From: Pseudomonadota bacterium
Lineage (GTDB): Bacteria > Pseudomonadota > Alphaproteobacteria > Rhizobiales > Hyphomicrobiaceae
Length of the DNA stretch: 7,389 nt
Direction: 5' to 3'
NCBI GenBank assembly: GCA_023430845.1
Contig: JAEYYJ010000218.1
Span: 1-7,389, forward strand
This document shows positions 6,081-7,389 of this stretch, piece by piece. A program made the translations under genes and the position numbers. The notes under the pieces are model-generated. The model did not search any database, was not told the DNA's origin, and worked only from the letters and a program-made list of their open reading frames with translations. The stretch's first letter is position 1; every line of letters begins with the position of its first letter.

Positions 6081-7367
6081 ATGCAACAATCCACGAGGAA
6101 GGTCGCTGTCGTCGGTGGCAGCCGCATCCCCTTCTGTCGCTCCAATACGCTTTATGCGGACCTCGGCAATCTCGAGATGCTCACGGCCGCACTGAGTGGC
6201 CTCGTCGATAAGTTCGGCCTCGCCGGTGTGCATGTGGACGAGGTCGTTGGCGGCGCCGTGGTCTCGCATTCGCGGGACTGGAATCTCGCGCGCGAAGCCG
6301 TCCTCGGCACGAAACTCGCCCCGACATCGCCGGGCACGACGTTGATCCAGGCCTGCGGCACCGGTCTTCAGGCCGCGATGGGCATTGCTGCCAAGATCGC
6401 CATCGGAGAAATCGAATCCGGCATCGCCTGCGGCTCCGACACAACTTCGGATGCGCCGATCGTCGTCTCGAAGCCGCTTGCCAAGCGGCTGGTGGCCGTC
6501 CAGCAAGGCCGCTCATTCGGTGAGAAGCTCGCCGCGTTTAAAGGTTTCTCGCCGCGCGAGCTGGCTCCGCAGCCGCCATCGGTCGCCGAGCCGCGAACGG
6601 GCCTCTCCATGGGCCAGCATACGGAACTGATGGCGCAGCATTGGAAGATCTCTCGCCAGGATCAGGACCAGCTCGCCTACGAAAGTCACATCAAGGCGGC
6701 GGAGGCTTACCGCACCGGCTATTTCGATGATCTCATCGTGCCGTGCGCCGGTGTGTTCCGAGACAACAATCTGCGCCCCGATATCAGCGTCGAGCGTCTT
6801 GCCTCGCTGAAGACCGCTTTCGACAAAACTGATCGCGCCACCCTCACGGCTGGCAACTCGACGCCACTTACGGATGGCGCGTCGGCCGTGCTGCTCGCGT
6901 CGGAGGAATGGGCGCGTGCACGCGGCCTGCCCATTCTGGCGTATTTCACGGCCGCGCAGACCGCGGCTGTCGATTTCGTTGCGGGCGAAGGTCTGCTGAT
7001 GGCACCGACTGTCGCCGTGTCGCGCCTTCTCGACCGCACCGGCCTTACGCTTCAGAGCTTCGACTACTACGAGATCCATGAGGCTTTCGCCGCGCAGGTA
7101 CTCGCGACGTTGAAGGCTTGGGAGGATCCGGCGTACTGCAAGACGCGTCTCGGCAAGGATGCGCCGCTCGGTGCGATCGACCGCATGAAAATGAATGTGA
7201 AGGGCTCTTCGCTCGCCGTCGGCCATCCGTTCGCAGCAACAGGCGGGCGTATCACAGCGCTACTGGCGAAGCTGCTCGGCGAGAGCGGGGGGCGTGGCCT
7301 CATTTCCATCTGCACGGCTGGCGGCATGGGCGTCGCCGCCGTCATGGAAAGCGCGCGCGTGAGCTGA
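6081..7367 (+). CDS. fadI: Acetyl-CoA C-acyltransferase, FadI-type thiolase
   Basis: This 428-residue thiolase would catalyse the last step of fatty acid beta-oxidation, splitting 3-ketoacyl-CoA with CoA to acetyl-CoA and a shortened acyl-CoA. The nucleophile Cys92 is in TLIQACGTGLQAA (86-98). His333 is in EIHEAFAAQ, His382 in GHPFAATGGR, and the acid-base Cys411 in CTAGGMGVAA. The long loop insert (about 130-190, VSKPLAKRLVAVQQGRSFGE through PPSVAEPRTGLSMG) and NSTPLTDGASAVLL are as in E. coli FadI (436 residues) and the trifunctional-protein beta subunit, rather than biosynthetic PhaA/AtoB. I chose the ATG at 6081, with GAGG 3 nt before it, over the GTG at 6006, because MQQSTRKVAVVGGSRIPF is where family similarity begins. 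A FadJ partner, which would help confirm the pathway, is not in the 22 bp left. Some relatives act in other acyl-CoA routes. Confidence 0.92.
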   Translation: MQQSTRKVAVVGGSRIPFCRSNTLYADLGNLEMLTAALSGLVDKFGLAGVHVDEVVGGAVVSHSRDWNLAREAVLGTKLAPTSPGTTLIQACGTGLQAAMGIAAKIAIGEIESGIACGSDTTSDAPIVVSKPLAKRLVAVQQGRSFGEKLAAFKGFSPRELAPQPPSVAEPRTGLSMGQHTELMAQHWKISRQDQDQLAYESHIKAAEAYRTGYFDDLIVPCAGVFRDNNLRPDISVERLASLKTAFDKTDRATLTAGNSTPLTDGASAVLLASEEWARARGLPILAYFTAAQTAAVDFVAGEGLLMAPTVAVSRLLDRTGLTLQSFDYYEIHEAFAAQVLATLKAWEDPAYCKTRLGKDAPLGAIDRMKMNVKGSSLAVGHPFAATGGRITALLAKLLGESGGRGLISICTAGGMGVAAVMESARVS

Positions 7368-7389
7368 AAGCGCAGCGGGCGCCGGTTTG

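Overview
The window looks like chromosomal DNA of a GC-rich alphaproteobacterium, most likely of the Hyphomicrobiales (Rhizobiales). This rests on the strong G/C third-position bias, the protein sequences of DnaK, GrpE and HrcA, and a dnaK promoter that fits the alphaproteobacterial RpoH (sigma-32) consensus. The order is an inference from general gene content; no genus can be named. I see no insertion sequence, phage gene, CRISPR array, tRNA or rRNA.

Layout. Positions 1-2790 (minus strand) hold the heat-shock cluster hrcA > grpE > dnaK, with dnaK cut by the left edge. HrcA is the heat-shock repressor, GrpE the nucleotide exchange factor and DnaK the Hsp70 chaperone. hrcA appears to have its own vegetative promoter (2838-2866) and starts at a TTG codon behind a near-perfect Shine-Dalgarno. 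dnaK has a separate heat-shock-type promoter (778-806) in the 208-bp gap behind grpE. Divergent from hrcA is a pirin-family bicupin gene (2970-3887, plus).

Positions 3888-4294 (plus) carry a short gene for a 93-residue exported protein rich in Arg, Trp and Cys. Its leader contains a perfect 11-bp inverted repeat whose 3' arm includes the gene's Shine-Dalgarno, so the mRNA could fold to hide its ribosome-binding site. A strong two-way terminator (4316-4344) separates this gene from the convergent gene for an YcbB-type L,D-transpeptidase (4369 to about 5628, minus), which crosslinks peptidoglycan in the periplasm.

Positions 5629-6080 are a roughly 450-bp gap between divergent genes, with a 14-bp perfect palindrome near the transpeptidase start and several small repeats, but no convincing gene. 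Positions 6081-7367 (plus) encode a FadI-type acetyl-CoA acyltransferase (beta-oxidation thiolase). The window ends 22 bp later.

Most of the window is housekeeping. The part most worth a second look is the 3939-4294 unit: a possible self-occluding leader followed by an unrecognised small secreted cationic protein.
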